The position numbers and the translations under genes were made by a program. DNA of 64,000 bases from Clostridiaceae bacterium. Its GTDB lineage: Bacteria; Bacillota; Clostridia; Oscillospirales; Acutalibacteraceae. The first letter of the stretch is position 1, and every line of letters starts with the position of its first letter. Where the stretch lies: assembly GCA_904501755.1 (NCBI GenBank), contig CAJGBV010000009.1:1-64000 (forward strand). Reading direction: 5' to 3'. Below the pieces are notes generated by a model. It was not told the origin of the DNA, did no database searches, and saw nothing but the letters and a program-made list of their open reading frames with translations. Below, one piece after another: positions 42,341-52,900 of this stretch.

Positions 42341-43618
42341 CTACATTTCTTTAATTAGTTTTTCAAGCACTGCATATCGTACCGAAATACAAAGCACCTT
42401 AGAAGCCTTTTTGATTTCATCTACAGGCGGGAAGGACGGAGCAATTCTTATGTTGCTGTCCTTTTCGTCAATTCCGTAAGGATAGGTAGCGCCAACCTTA
42501 GTTAGTATCATTCCGGCACCTGCACAAAGTTCTTCTACCCTTTTTGCACAGCCGTTCATAACATTAAGGCTGATAAAGTAGCCGCCCTTTGGCTTGTTCC
42601 AAGAAGCTATTTCAAGTCCACCAAGCTCTGATTCAAGCTCAGAAAGTACACTATCAAACTTAGGACGAAGAATTGCGGCATGTTCCTTCATATGTTCCTT
42701 AACATCACTTACTGTTCTGAACATTCTTGCATGACGAAGCTGATTTAATTTATCAGGTCCAATAGTCTGAAACTGCATTCTGCTTTTCAGCAGTTCAACG
42801 TTATTGGGACTGGCGCCCTGTGCCGCAACACCTGCACCGGGGAAAGTAATTTTAGATGTGGAAGTAAACATAATTACAAGATCGGGATTTCCGGCCTTTA
42901 CACATTCATCATAAATATTGAGAAGTTCATCACCGTCATCATACAAATCGTGAATAGCATAAGCATTATCCCAGAAAATTCTGAAATCCTTAGCCTTAGG
43001 CTTCATATTTGCAAGACGCTTTACGGTTTCATCACTATAGGTAATGCCCTCAGGATTAGAATATTTAGGCACACACCACATTCCTTTAACACTTTCGTCC
43101 TTGATAAGCTCTTCTATTCTATCCATATCAGGACCATCTGCTTTATTAGCAACAGGAATCATTTTAATACCAAAATGCTCTGTAATAGCAAAATGACGGT
43201 CATAACCGGGAACGGGACAAAGGAATTTAATCTCCCCCTGCTTACACCAAGGCTCACCGCCCAGACCGTGAGTCATTGCCTGTGCAACGGTATCATACAT
43301 CATATTAAGAGAGGAGTTTCCGCCTACAATAATCTGAGAAGGCAGAAGACCGAGAATTCCTGCAAAAAGCTCTTTAAGCTCAACAAGACCGTCAAGACCG
43401 CCATAGTTTCTGCAGTCAACACCATCCTTATTTTTAAAGCCTAAATCATTTCCAACCAAATCAAAAATACGTTTGCTTAAATCCATCTGGTCGGCACCGG
43501 GTTTTCCTCTTGACATATCAAGATGAAGTCCCAAAGTAGTAAGGGCGGCATATTCCTTCTTTACCTTTGAAAATTCCGCCTCAAGCTCATTTTTTGACAT
43601 TTTTAAATAACTGTTCAT
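42341..43618 (-). CDS. PLP aminotransferase, class I, MocR-like aspartate aminotransferase group
   Basis: 425 residues from the ATG at 43618 (GGGGG upstream). Fold type I. The PLP lysine lies in TSTSKITFPGAGVAA, the Asp/Tyr block in FRIFWDNAYAIHDLYDD, and LCPVPGYDRHFAI and CVPKYSNPEGITYSD match the aminotransferase group often named alanine or aspartate aminotransferase of MocR type. No DNA-binding domain is present. Substrate likely aspartate or alanine with 2-oxoglutarate, from family knowledge. Confidence 0.85.
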   Translation of the reverse strand: MNSYLKMSKNELEAEFSKVKKEYAALTTLGLHLDMSRGKPGADQMDLSKRIFDLVGNDLGFKNKDGVDCRNYGGLDGLVELKELFAGILGLLPSQIIVGGNSSLNMMYDTVAQAMTHGLGGEPWCKQGEIKFLCPVPGYDRHFAITEHFGIKMIPVANKADGPDMDRIEELIKDESVKGMWCVPKYSNPEGITYSDETVKRLANMKPKAKDFRIFWDNAYAIHDLYDDGDELLNIYDECVKAGNPDLVIMFTSTSKITFPGAGVAAQGASPNNVELLKSRMQFQTIGPDKLNQLRHARMFRTVSDVKEHMKEHAAILRPKFDSVLSELESELGGLEIASWNKPKGGYFISLNVMNGCAKRVEELCAGAGMILTKVGATYPYGIDEKDSNIRIAPSFPPVDEIKKASKVLCISVRYAVLEKLIKEM

Positions 43619-43709
43619 TAAAGTACCCCCATTGTATATCTTTATTAATATACTATATGAGAAGGATTTTTTCAAGTAAAACTATTTAAATTATAAATTT
43701 TTTTGCATA

Positions 43710-43742
43710 AAAATCACCTGCAGACAAGCTGCAGGTGATTTT
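43710..43742 (-). terminator. Terminator of the surface-protein operon
   Basis: A perfect 14-bp stem (43710-43723 with 43729-43742), 9 nt after the GH16-like gene. On the minus strand it is followed by a T-containing tail (TATGC then TTTTTTT). Confidence 0.85.
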
Positions 43743-43750
43743 ATAAATTA

Positions 43751-45637
43751 TTAGTATTTACCGGCTATATCATTTTCCGGATAAACCGCTTTTATAGTTC
43801 CGGTACCGTCTTCTTCATAACCAAAGAACATCTGACTGTTAAGAGCATCTGTCTGATATATCTTAACATAATCATATACTGCTTCATAACGTTTTTCGTC
43901 GGTATTCTTGTTATAAAGTGCACCATAAGATGGAGAACCCATACCACACTCAATAATATTGAAAAGTGCGCCACAGTTAACCGAAGGCATAGTGTTTTCA
44001 TCATATCTGTATGAAAGGAATTTCTTGCCATCGAAAGCAAAATCCATACAGGTGTCATCCCAATAACAAGTATAAATATGGAAGTCATCAGCCAGAGTTC
44101 CACCGTTTTTAACGGTATCAAATTTATACTTCTTGTTGTTCAAACTACTACCATTATATCTTGAGTCACCATCAAGGGAATTGTGTCCATTACCCGAAGC
44201 ACTGATACCATCAGCTTTATAGAGATTGTACCAATGGTGTACGTTACTTGCAAAGGTGGTTTCGTTACTGAAGTTTTCAAGAATATCCATTTCTGTCATA
44301 GCAGAATGGCTAACAACACCGCCCCATCTTCTTACAGCAGCACTGTTGGTACTGGTAATACCATTACACCAAATTCCCGTAGAAGCCGGTGATTTTGCTA
44401 ATTTTGCTCTTACCTCAATGTAACCGTAACGATATGTCATTCCATACATTGTGGTCATATCCGAGCAAACAAAATCCACATCATTAGCAAGCATTGTACC
44501 AATATGAACCGCACCATCTGCAGTGTAAATAAGATTATTACCGACAGCACTTGCAAGGTCGCATCTTCCGCGCCAATCGGTATAATATGCAGAACCGCCA
44601 AGGCTTGAAGCACCGATAGTCTTATTGGTATAACGATAGCTTCCCCAATATTTTGCATTTATTTTAGAAGCATCGAATTCCTCGTTAAAGTTTAAGGTAT
44701 ATACGTTATTTTCATTTGCGTCGTATTTACCGTTAATTGTGTATCCATCACTAAAACTGATAGGTTTATTTGTTTTATATGCCTCTTTAATGATGTTAAC
44801 AAATTCTAAAATTCCACGGTAAGTAGCAAGAGCGTTTCCACCTTTGATAACAATTTTATTACCAACAACCTTGATTACATAGTTATCATTCTCAACGGTT
44901 ACATCCTTACTTGCCTGACGGGTGGTGTCACCAACAAGGATTTCGTATTCCTCTTCCTCGTCACGCTCTTCGGCTATTTTAATGCTATAACCAAATTCGG
45001 TCATATAATCTCTATAGTCTTCTGCCTGTCTTCCTACAAGATAAGAAATCTGTTTGGGGAGAACCACAACATATCTACCCACATCAGCATCATTAACCTT
45101 GTTTATCAATTCTCCCTGTTCCTCGTATTCAGGGGAGTAAATGAACTGATAATCTTCACGAAGCTTGCTCCAGGAAGCCGCATCCTTACAAAAGTTAGAA
45201 ATAAACCACTCTGTAACCGTTGTGTTCATAGTATCGTTAAGGGCAAGTATAACTATCTTTCTTCCGCTGACTTTAACAATAAAGTCGTTAGCACTGTTTA
45301 CGCGGTTATTAAGAAGAATCTGCTTTGCCTCTTTTGAAGCGGCTCTGTTTGTTTCACCCACAAGGATTTCATAGAAATCATCACTGTCTTCATAGGCAGA
45401 GTCCTTTGCAAGAGTAACATCACAATCAAAATTCTTTTTAACGGTAGCGCGAATTTCTCTTACACAGTTTTGCACTTCGGTGGTTGAATCAGCACCGCGT
45501 ACAATAATGTATCTGAAGTTTCCGTCCTCATCTACGGGAGCAATAGCCGATGTATTGCTGCCTGCATTACAGCCCGAAAGGACGGAAAGTAACATAAATA
45601 CTGCTAAAATAACGCTTAATATTCGTTTAATATTCAT
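43751..45637 (-). CDS. GH16-like glycosidase lipoprotein
   Basis: 628 residues from the ATG at 45637 (AAAGGAGG 7-8 nt upstream). Lipoprotein signal with lipobox LSGC (Cys23). Residues about 40-295 contain two related alpha/beta segments (ILVGETNRAASKEAK and ILVGDTTRQASKDV) like the non-catalytic N-terminal domains of some glycosidases. Residues about 310-610 are a concanavalin-like GH16 domain with the catalytic motif EMDILE at 449-454 (Glu449 nucleophile, Glu454 acid/base). GH16 enzymes cut beta-1,3/1,4-glucans or galactans; the target is not readable here. Last gene of a three-gene operon of secreted proteins. Confidence 0.82.
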   Translation of the reverse strand: MNIKRILSVILAVFMLLSVLSGCNAGSNTSAIAPVDEDGNFRYIIVRGADSTTEVQNCVREIRATVKKNFDCDVTLAKDSAYEDSDDFYEILVGETNRAASKEAKQILLNNRVNSANDFIVKVSGRKIVILALNDTMNTTVTEWFISNFCKDAASWSKLREDYQFIYSPEYEEQGELINKVNDADVGRYVVVLPKQISYLVGRQAEDYRDYMTEFGYSIKIAEERDEEEEYEILVGDTTRQASKDVTVENDNYVIKVVGNKIVIKGGNALATYRGILEFVNIIKEAYKTNKPISFSDGYTINGKYDANENNVYTLNFNEEFDASKINAKYWGSYRYTNKTIGASSLGGSAYYTDWRGRCDLASAVGNNLIYTADGAVHIGTMLANDVDFVCSDMTTMYGMTYRYGYIEVRAKLAKSPASTGIWCNGITSTNSAAVRRWGGVVSHSAMTEMDILENFSNETTFASNVHHWYNLYKADGISASGNGHNSLDGDSRYNGSSLNNKKYKFDTVKNGGTLADDFHIYTCYWDDTCMDFAFDGKKFLSYRYDENTMPSVNCGALFNIIECGMGSPSYGALYNKNTDEKRYEAVYDYVKIYQTDALNSQMFFGYEEDGTGTIKAVYPENDIAGKY

Positions 45638-45653
45638 TTTTACATTCCTCCTT

Positions 45654-48600
45654 TTAGGCTTTCTTTTTCTTCTTGATAACAAGGAGAATAATCACAACAG
45701 CCGCCAAAACAACTACTGCCGCAACAGCACAAATTATTATAACAGTTACACTTGAAGAAGAACCAAAACTTCCCTCTACAAGACTATCATCAATAATTGT
45801 AGAAACATCAACATTACCTGCCTCTGTAACCGTAGTTACGAGTTCACCGCTGACAAGGTCACGCTTTGCGGGAACATACTCGGTAAACTGTACGGGAACA
45901 GAAACCTCTGTATCAGCACTTACGTGATTAAATACAACATCATCAACAAAGAGTTCACAGTAGCCCGGGGTCTGAATACTCACATAAGGCTCAATAGCTA
46001 TGAATGTATAGCTAACCTCATGCCACTGTCCATCAGTTAAATCTTTCACAGCAACAACAGGATAGTAATCACCCATAGTTGCCCAGGCAAAAATAGGACT
46101 GTTATTACTTACAATCTTCACAGCGCCATCGGTTTGCAGATATGAAGGCATCTTAACCTTAAAGGTTACGGTGTATTTTTCACCTGCTGCAAGCTGTTGT
46201 GCCGAAGTGAGAAGAAGAGCATTTTCGAAATAATGAGTTTTTCCAAGCCTATGAAGCGAATATCTTCCGCTTGTTACATTTTCTCTCGAATTACCCTTTG
46301 CAAGTGCATCATACAATTCATAGTCATAGTCAAGAATCGAATAACCTGACATAGCCGCTATTGCAGGTGCATAGAAGGTTTCAAAGTCCTGTATAGTCTT
46401 AAGTCTGATAAAACGAGCCACAATAGCAGGAGTTTTATCTGCATAGAACTTCATATCGGTAAATTGCTGATATTTTCCATCATCGCCAAGTACAAAGTAA
46501 CCGAGGAACTGATGATTCTCATATTTAGGATTTTTAGGAAGCTGAGAAGCAAAGCTCTCCCCTTCTTTTCCTTTTACATATTCAGGTATGTTTTTGCATC
46601 CACCGTTATCAATAAAGTAAGCCATTTCGCCTTCTTCAAGCTCGGTAATGGTGACATCATCAAAGTAGTACATACCTTCAGTACCAACAGTCCAGTTAAA
46701 ATACAAATGATCCTGCCAGCTTTGATTTATTTTTGAACCATCGCAAACAAGGGTACCTGTGTGCCATACACCTGTTTGTTCATCAAGATTAATATAGTAG
46801 GTATTGGCAAATTTTGAAGAGCCCCAGAAGTTTACGTTACTTCCTGCATAGGCTGACACTCTGAGAGGTTCCTGTCCGTGAGTTTCAATATAATACTTAA
46901 AGGTAATAATATAATTCTTTTTCTGAGAAAGTTTTTGTACAGTAGAACCGCTTTGCAGAAGATGTCCGGAACCACCTGTGTTTAACTCAGGATTTCTCGC
47001 AAAGGAACGGTCACCCTTCATAACGTGAGTTCCCGAATAAGCAAACGGCACCTCAACCACTTCACAGTCGTGTCGTCTATAGTGACCTTCAGACGGTACA
47101 GCATAAGGAACGTTATAATCTTCATAATCGAAGGTCTTTACTTTCGACTCAGTGTACCCTGCATATACATAATATATTTCGTTTTCAGCAAATGTTGTTG
47201 CTGTAAAAGGCTTGGTACACTCCTTATCTAAATACCATCCGCTGAAATCATAACCGAATTTTACAGGTGCATCGGGATACTTAATAGTATTTCCCGCTTT
47301 ACCGCTAACAACAATATTTGATGTTTCGTTATTTGGAACAAACACCGCAAGAGGTGCTATAGCCTCGCTCACCATAAGATTATCAATATAAACTTCTGCA
47401 TGCTGTTCCTTAAGGTTGTGTGCGAATGTTATAAATATATAAAGAGCATTGGCATAATCAAGTTTTTCTTTAGTCTTTATAGCTGTTGTACAGGACATCC
47501 ATCCGTCCTTTGTTGTAGACTTAGAAAATGTAGTTTTGGTTGATGTAGGCCATACAAAACCGCCCCAAACATTGTTAGAAGCCGCAGTGCTAAACTGCAC
47601 AGAATAGTCAAGGGTAGCAACTGTTGCTTTCACGTCATAAGAAATAATGTATACCGTATCATCCTTAAGCTGTGTTTTAGCAAGTGCCTGAAAATCAGGG
47701 CTATTGTATCTGTCACGCCAGTAAACATCCTTACCGGTTTCGGTATTCTTACGCAAGAACACATCACCATCATAAGTACATTTCAGGACATAATCGTCGC
47801 CATTACCAACACCCTTTTCATTCACAATTTCCATTGTGTAACCAAAAGCCAAACCATGTTCGGTAGTGTATGGATAATCATACTTAAAGGTAATAGGCTT
47901 CATAGCATAAGCAATCATTGGTTCTCTTGTATAAACAGTTTCGTTAAATGGGGTAATAAAGGTAGAATCGGAATACCACTTATACGAAGTGAACTTCTTA
48001 TCGGGATTAGCCACAGCGTGAGGCAATGTAGTACGAATTTCACCGCAATAAATGTCGTTTTCAACACCGTGATTATATACTATATAAGACTCGGTAGGCT
48101 TTAAGGGAGTAAATACAAAATCATCGAGATACATTACTGCATCACTGTTTTGACTCATATTTACATTTACGAACATAGCTTTCCCGTCACCCTTAAAATT
48201 GGTGGTTATTACAAGCTGCGCTTCATGCCACTGTCCGTCATTTTTATCAGGTGTAACGGTAAAACTATTGCCCACAGACTGATAAGAAGCCATATTTCCC
48301 CATACATTCTTGAAATTTCCCGAATAAAAAGAAACATTAAGATTAGCATTTATCTGTGCGACATAATACTTAAATGAAACAATATATGTTGTGTTGTTTG
48401 TAAGGGAAACATCTTCAAGAATTGTAGCAGCATCCACCTGATTATGTCTTCCCAGTGCATAATATGTTTCAGGGTCAGCAGGGTCAAGCATCATATCGGC
48501 ATCCCAACTGAATTTCAGTGAATGGTTACTGTCGGCATAACCGAAATCAGAAAGGTCGCACATTCTACCGAAATAGAGATAGTTAGACTTGTAAGTAGCA

Positions 48601-49934
48601 TCAACCTTTTCAACTACACCGTTTTCGTCCTTTACAGGCTGACCCTTTTCATCTCTTACCTCGGTAGATACAGTGATTTCTTCCCATTGATGCTTTGTAT
48701 AGGTTTCAAAATCCTCAACAGAACTTTGCACAGGGTCAATCCACTTAGAATAAAGCACTATATTTGCATAGGCAAATATATCGGCGAAATATTCCTCGGT
48801 ATAGTCTTCTGTAGTAAACCAACCTGCAAACTGCTTTTCACTGTCAGAGGGAAATGCGGGATATGGTATTGCTGTTGTGGGCAAACCCGAAATTACATCT
48901 TGTGTATTTGTAAGAGTATTTATAAATGTTATGGTTACAGGAGCTTTAAAACGGGCATAAAAGGTTGTAATGCCATCAACCATTTTATAAGACTCAACCT
49001 TTGTATCATCAGTACGGTTATAATCATAATACCAACCCTCAAAGGTATGCTCGGGATTTTCAGGGGTTAATACAGGAAGCTCTACTTCCTTATTAATGTC
49101 ATCAAAGGCTATAATTGTGTTTGAGTGGAAGTCATCCTTAAATAAAACAACGCCTTCATCTTCTGCAACCGGTGTTACCTTAACATTATCAATCTGTATT
49201 TTAGCACCCGGCATAAGAGTAGAATAAAGTGCTAAAGCATTATCAGTGTTTTTAAAATCAGACGGGGTAGTAAACACAAATTTAAGATTATGCCAACCGC
49301 TGTTTACCTCATACTCTTTTGTACCCTCGGTGCTTGTTACACTATAAACCTGTGCATCCTTTTCAGCTTTTACAACTGTATAAAGCTTTACGCCCATAGA
49401 GTCAACACCATTGGTATTACCATCTGCCTTATTGTCCCAAGAGCCATAACCAAGGTAAACCTCAGAAGCCGAACCTTCTACAGATGGAGCAGCCGTTAGA
49501 TTAACAGACATTTCCACATAATAGGTGGTGTCCTTTTTAAGACGATACACACCATTACTATTATTAAGACGGTATCCGCCTGCAGTTGCCCAGGTTTGAG
49601 TCGAAGGTTCATTATGAGTGTAAAGCACTCTTCCATGCTCTGCATCTCCGTCAGTTATATCCCAAGTCCAACCCATAACGCCCATATTATCGCCGCCGCG
49701 AGTCATATTAAGGCTGTTAACATTAACAGATTTGTCAGTAACCGGATCTTCTGATGGTTCAAAACCATATACAACCGGTGTGTCAAAGACTTCTTCCTTT
49801 CCTACAACTGAGTCATCACTTCCGCCGGTTAAAGCGGAAATGATAACGGGATTAGCAAACAATGCTGTGAAAATCATTACAGTTGCGCAAAGGACAGACA
49901 AAACTTTGACAAGAGAATTATTTTTAATATTCAT
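45654..49934 (-). CDS. Giant membrane-anchored surface protein with InlB-type repeats
   Basis: 1426 residues. Signal peptide (about 1-35); then alternating modules. One type is the short InlB/Listeria-Bacteroides repeat, seen as FEGWYYDYN, FAGWFTTEDY, FSGWYLDKEC and FLGYFVLGDD, each after a CYFxDN/GKxG-type strand. The other, five times or so, is a beta-sandwich of about 150 residues resembling carbohydrate-binding modules, marked by YIVSFKYYV or YTVTFKVKM, then GQWHEA or GVWHTG, and closing with YLDDFVF or YFDDVTI. The C-terminus has a membrane helix (about 1395-1418) and a KKKKKA tail; no LPXTG motif. Likely an adhesin or glycan-capturing protein. Spacing of 16 nt to the GH16 gene implies co-transcription. 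Confidence 0.75.
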   Translation of the reverse strand: MNIKNNSLVKVLSVLCATVMIFTALFANPVIISALTGGSDDSVVGKEEVFDTPVVYGFEPSEDPVTDKSVNVNSLNMTRGGDNMGVMGWTWDITDGDAEHGRVLYTHNEPSTQTWATAGGYRLNNSNGVYRLKKDTTYYVEMSVNLTAAPSVEGSASEVYLGYGSWDNKADGNTNGVDSMGVKLYTVVKAEKDAQVYSVTSTEGTKEYEVNSGWHNLKFVFTTPSDFKNTDNALALYSTLMPGAKIQIDNVKVTPVAEDEGVVLFKDDFHSNTIIAFDDINKEVELPVLTPENPEHTFEGWYYDYNRTDDTKVESYKMVDGITTFYARFKAPVTITFINTLTNTQDVISGLPTTAIPYPAFPSDSEKQFAGWFTTEDYTEEYFADIFAYANIVLYSKWIDPVQSSVEDFETYTKHQWEEITVSTEVRDEKGQPVKDENGVVEKVDATYKSNYLYFGRMCDLSDFGYADSNHSLKFSWDADMMLDPADPETYYALGRHNQVDAATILEDVSLTNNTTYIVSFKYYVAQINANLNVSFYSGNFKNVWGNMASYQSVGNSFTVTPDKNDGQWHEAQLVITTNFKGDGKAMFVNVNMSQNSDAVMYLDDFVFTPLKPTESYIVYNHGVENDIYCGEIRTTLPHAVANPDKKFTSYKWYSDSTFITPFNETVYTREPMIAYAMKPITFKYDYPYTTEHGLAFGYTMEIVNEKGVGNGDDYVLKCTYDGDVFLRKNTETGKDVYWRDRYNSPDFQALAKTQLKDDTVYIISYDVKATVATLDYSVQFSTAASNNVWGGFVWPTSTKTTFSKSTTKDGWMSCTTAIKTKEKLDYANALYIFITFAHNLKEQHAEVYIDNLMVSEAIAPLAVFVPNNETSNIVVSGKAGNTIKYPDAPVKFGYDFSGWYLDKECTKPFTATTFAENEIYYVYAGYTESKVKTFDYEDYNVPYAVPSEGHYRRHDCEVVEVPFAYSGTHVMKGDRSFARNPELNTGGSGHLLQSGSTVQKLSQKKNYIITFKYYIETHGQEPLRVSAYAGSNVNFWGSSKFANTYYINLDEQTGVWHTGTLVCDGSKINQSWQDHLYFNWTVGTEGMYYFDDVTITELEEGEMAYFIDNGGCKNIPEYVKGKEGESFASQLPKNPKYENHQFLGYFVLGDDGKYQQFTDMKFYADKTPAIVARFIRLKTIQDFETFYAPAIAAMSGYSILDYDYELYDALAKGNSRENVTSGRYSLHRLGKTHYFENALLLTSAQQLAAGEKYTVTFKVKMPSYLQTDGAVKIVSNNSPIFAWATMGDYYPVVAVKDLTDGQWHEVSYTFIAIEPYVSIQTPGYCELFVDDVVFNHVSADTEVSVPVQFTEYVPAKRDLVSGELVTTVTEAGNVDVSTIIDDSLVEGSFGSSSSVTVIIICAVAAVVVLAAVVIILLVIKKKKKA

Positions 49935-49955
49935 TTTTCATCCTCCGTCAAATTA

Positions 49956-52900
49956 TTAAATGTTGCTCTTAAGATACTCTACAGAGCGATTAATTGCATC
50001 CGAATAAATCGTAAACTCCTGACCGTCAATCTCTACTACAAGATAAGCTTTTACAAGAAGTTCTTTAGAATCCTCAAGCTCAAAATCGGTCGCATAAGTT
50101 GAAAATACAAGACTATAGTAATCAGTTCCCTGAATCTCGCTGTAATCCCAACACTTATCAAGATTTGTATTTACACCATTTGTCAAGAACTTACCTGCTT
50201 TAGCATTTGTAAGATTAACATCACCTTTATAAACGCCACCCTTTGCGTAAAGATTGCCGTTAGCGTAAATAAAGCCTCTCTCTTTAACGGTATAATCGGT
50301 GCCGTCGATACAAATTTCTGCGCCAGTCTTGGTGTCATAGGTGAACATATAGCGAAGAGCCTGGCAGCCTGCAGCCTGTTCAGCAGCATCAGTCAGACAG
50401 GAAGCACCCATAACGTTTATAAGGTCGTTATCTGCTTTGTCCGTGAGCTTTTTAACGTTAAAGTTTTTGATTTCAATATTCGCTGCGTCGTCTTCATCCT
50501 TTATAAAAGCGTAAAGAACATTGCTGACAGCAATTAATTCATCATCATAGCCTATACTATCCTCTACAAGTGCATACATATCGGTGGTAAGAAGTACTGT
50601 TCCTGTATGCCAGATGTCAAGTTCTTTATCTGCAGAAAACTTATATATTACCTTATTCTTTCCTTCAACGTATGTAACGAAATTACCATCGTTTTTGGTA
50701 TATTTAAAGGAAAGTCCGCTGCCTTTACTAAGATTACCCTTAATCTTATACTCAAAGTCTATCTTGTAGGTTGAATTATTTTCAACGGAATCACTTACAA
50801 GATAGGTATCGGTATAATCTACACGCACATAGTCATCACGGGTAATCTCAAGGGATATAATGTTCAGATGAGCCTTTGCATAACCTGAATACTCAATGGC
50901 AAAATAGTTATTTATTACATATTCTGTACCATCTACAGTGATTGTATATGTATTGAAAATTTCATCATACGATTCACTGTCTGCACCGGGAACAGTGATA
51001 GTTGCCGTTCCCTCAAGGATTTCACCCTCACTGCCCTTAACTACCGACAGATTTACAAGCTTATCGGCATCAAGCCAAACATTTTTAAGCGGTGCACCCG
51101 AAGACATGGTACCTGCAACAGCCTTTAGGTTATTGTCACCATAATCGCCTGTTCCGTTAAAGTTGTTTTTCTGAACAACAATCTTCACTTCATAAGAATG
51201 ACCGGGTGCTAATTCAAATGGTTTACCTTCTTCTGTAAGAGGAACAAATATACCCGGATTTTCGTTGTAAATCGCCATAGTATCGGTAAATATACCGTTA
51301 TATGAAATATTTTCAGGCCAAGAGAATATCTGCGGTCCCCAAGGATTAGTAGAAGAATATGACCAACTCGCATAAACGTTGCGATTTCCTCTGCCATATC
51401 CTGAATCAAACTTAACGGGAGAAGCAGTCCAAGTCTTAGAATTATCAAGTCTATCGTAATTGCCCTCATCCTGTTTGTCGGTCATATAGCCAACATATTC
51501 AGGAGAAAAGTCGAATTTATAATGGTCATCAAGAGCCTCATCCCAGTCAACAGGTTCCATTTCTGGAACATAGTCGTCTCTTACAACCTCAATACTAATA
51601 AAGTCAATTGTAGGTCCTTGCCAACTGTTAAAATAAAAATACAGATAGTTATAAAGAGTATATTCAGTATCTTCATAGGTGAGCTTATATGTATTGTTGA
51701 GAGAGTCGTAGTTTTTATCGCTTACTTCAGGCGTTCTAATCTGTACACTACCCTCAATAATCTGACCTACACTTGAAGCATTATAACTTGCCAATGTTTG
51801 TGTAGAATAGCAAAGCTTATTAGAATAAACTCTATGAGTGTCACTAATAAAAGCATTTTTAACTGCACCGGTAGAAACAGCGCCAACATTAACCTGAAGT
51901 TGTGGATTGTCCGACTCTTTGCTAAGAGCGTCAAGACGGAAACTGACGTTTACGGTATATGTGTGACCCGGAGCCAGTTCAAGAGGAGTTCCATCATCCT
52001 TCAAAGGCATATAATATGCAGGATTTGTTCCTGTCCAGAACTTAGCCGTCGCAACATCTTTTCCGTCAACATTAATGGTATTTTTATTGGTGTATATCTG
52101 TGTTCCCCAGTTATGCTGTAATGAAGCTGCAGTCATAGAAGAATAAACAGGGAATATTTTTCTTTCCCCTCTGCCATAACCTGCATCAACAGTCAAAGGC
52201 ACAGTGGTATAACTCAGCGAAGTATCGAGCTTATTACCTGTAGTTATATCGGTGTAGTTTCCTTGTTTACTTAAATCAAAATTATAGTAGTCAGGAGATT
52301 CTTCGTCCCAATTAACTTCCTGAATAGGTTCTCTATAATCGTCACGAGTTACTTCAAGAGAAATGAAATCTATACCGGCGTTACCGGAAGTTATTGCAAA
52401 ATACAAATAGTTATAGAGGGTATAATTGTTGTTTCCCACAGTAAGATTATATGTATTTGTTCCCTTACTGTAATTTGCATCACTAAGCTGATTTTCAGTG
52501 CTTATGGTCAAAGTACCCTCTTGTATAGTACCCACGTTACCGTTAAGCCAACCAAAACGGTTATCGCTATAAGCAACCTTATTATTTAGTCCTTCATAGT
52601 TGTATTCTATAACGCCTGTAGAAGAAAGACCGATATCAGCCGCAAGATAAGGTGTTTTTCCTTCTGCCACGTAATTAACGTAATATTTATATTTCAGTGT
52701 ATATTTGTGTCCGGGAGCAAGTTCTAAAGGAGTACCATCTTCCTTTAACGGCACAAAATAACCTTCGTGCTGTCTGTATACATTAAGAGTGCTGTATGTC
52801 TTACCTTGATACTCAACTTTACCGGGTTTTGACCAAATTTGTGGACCCCAGTCATAAGTGGAAACAAGAGAATAGTTTGGATATACACTTCTTGTTCCTC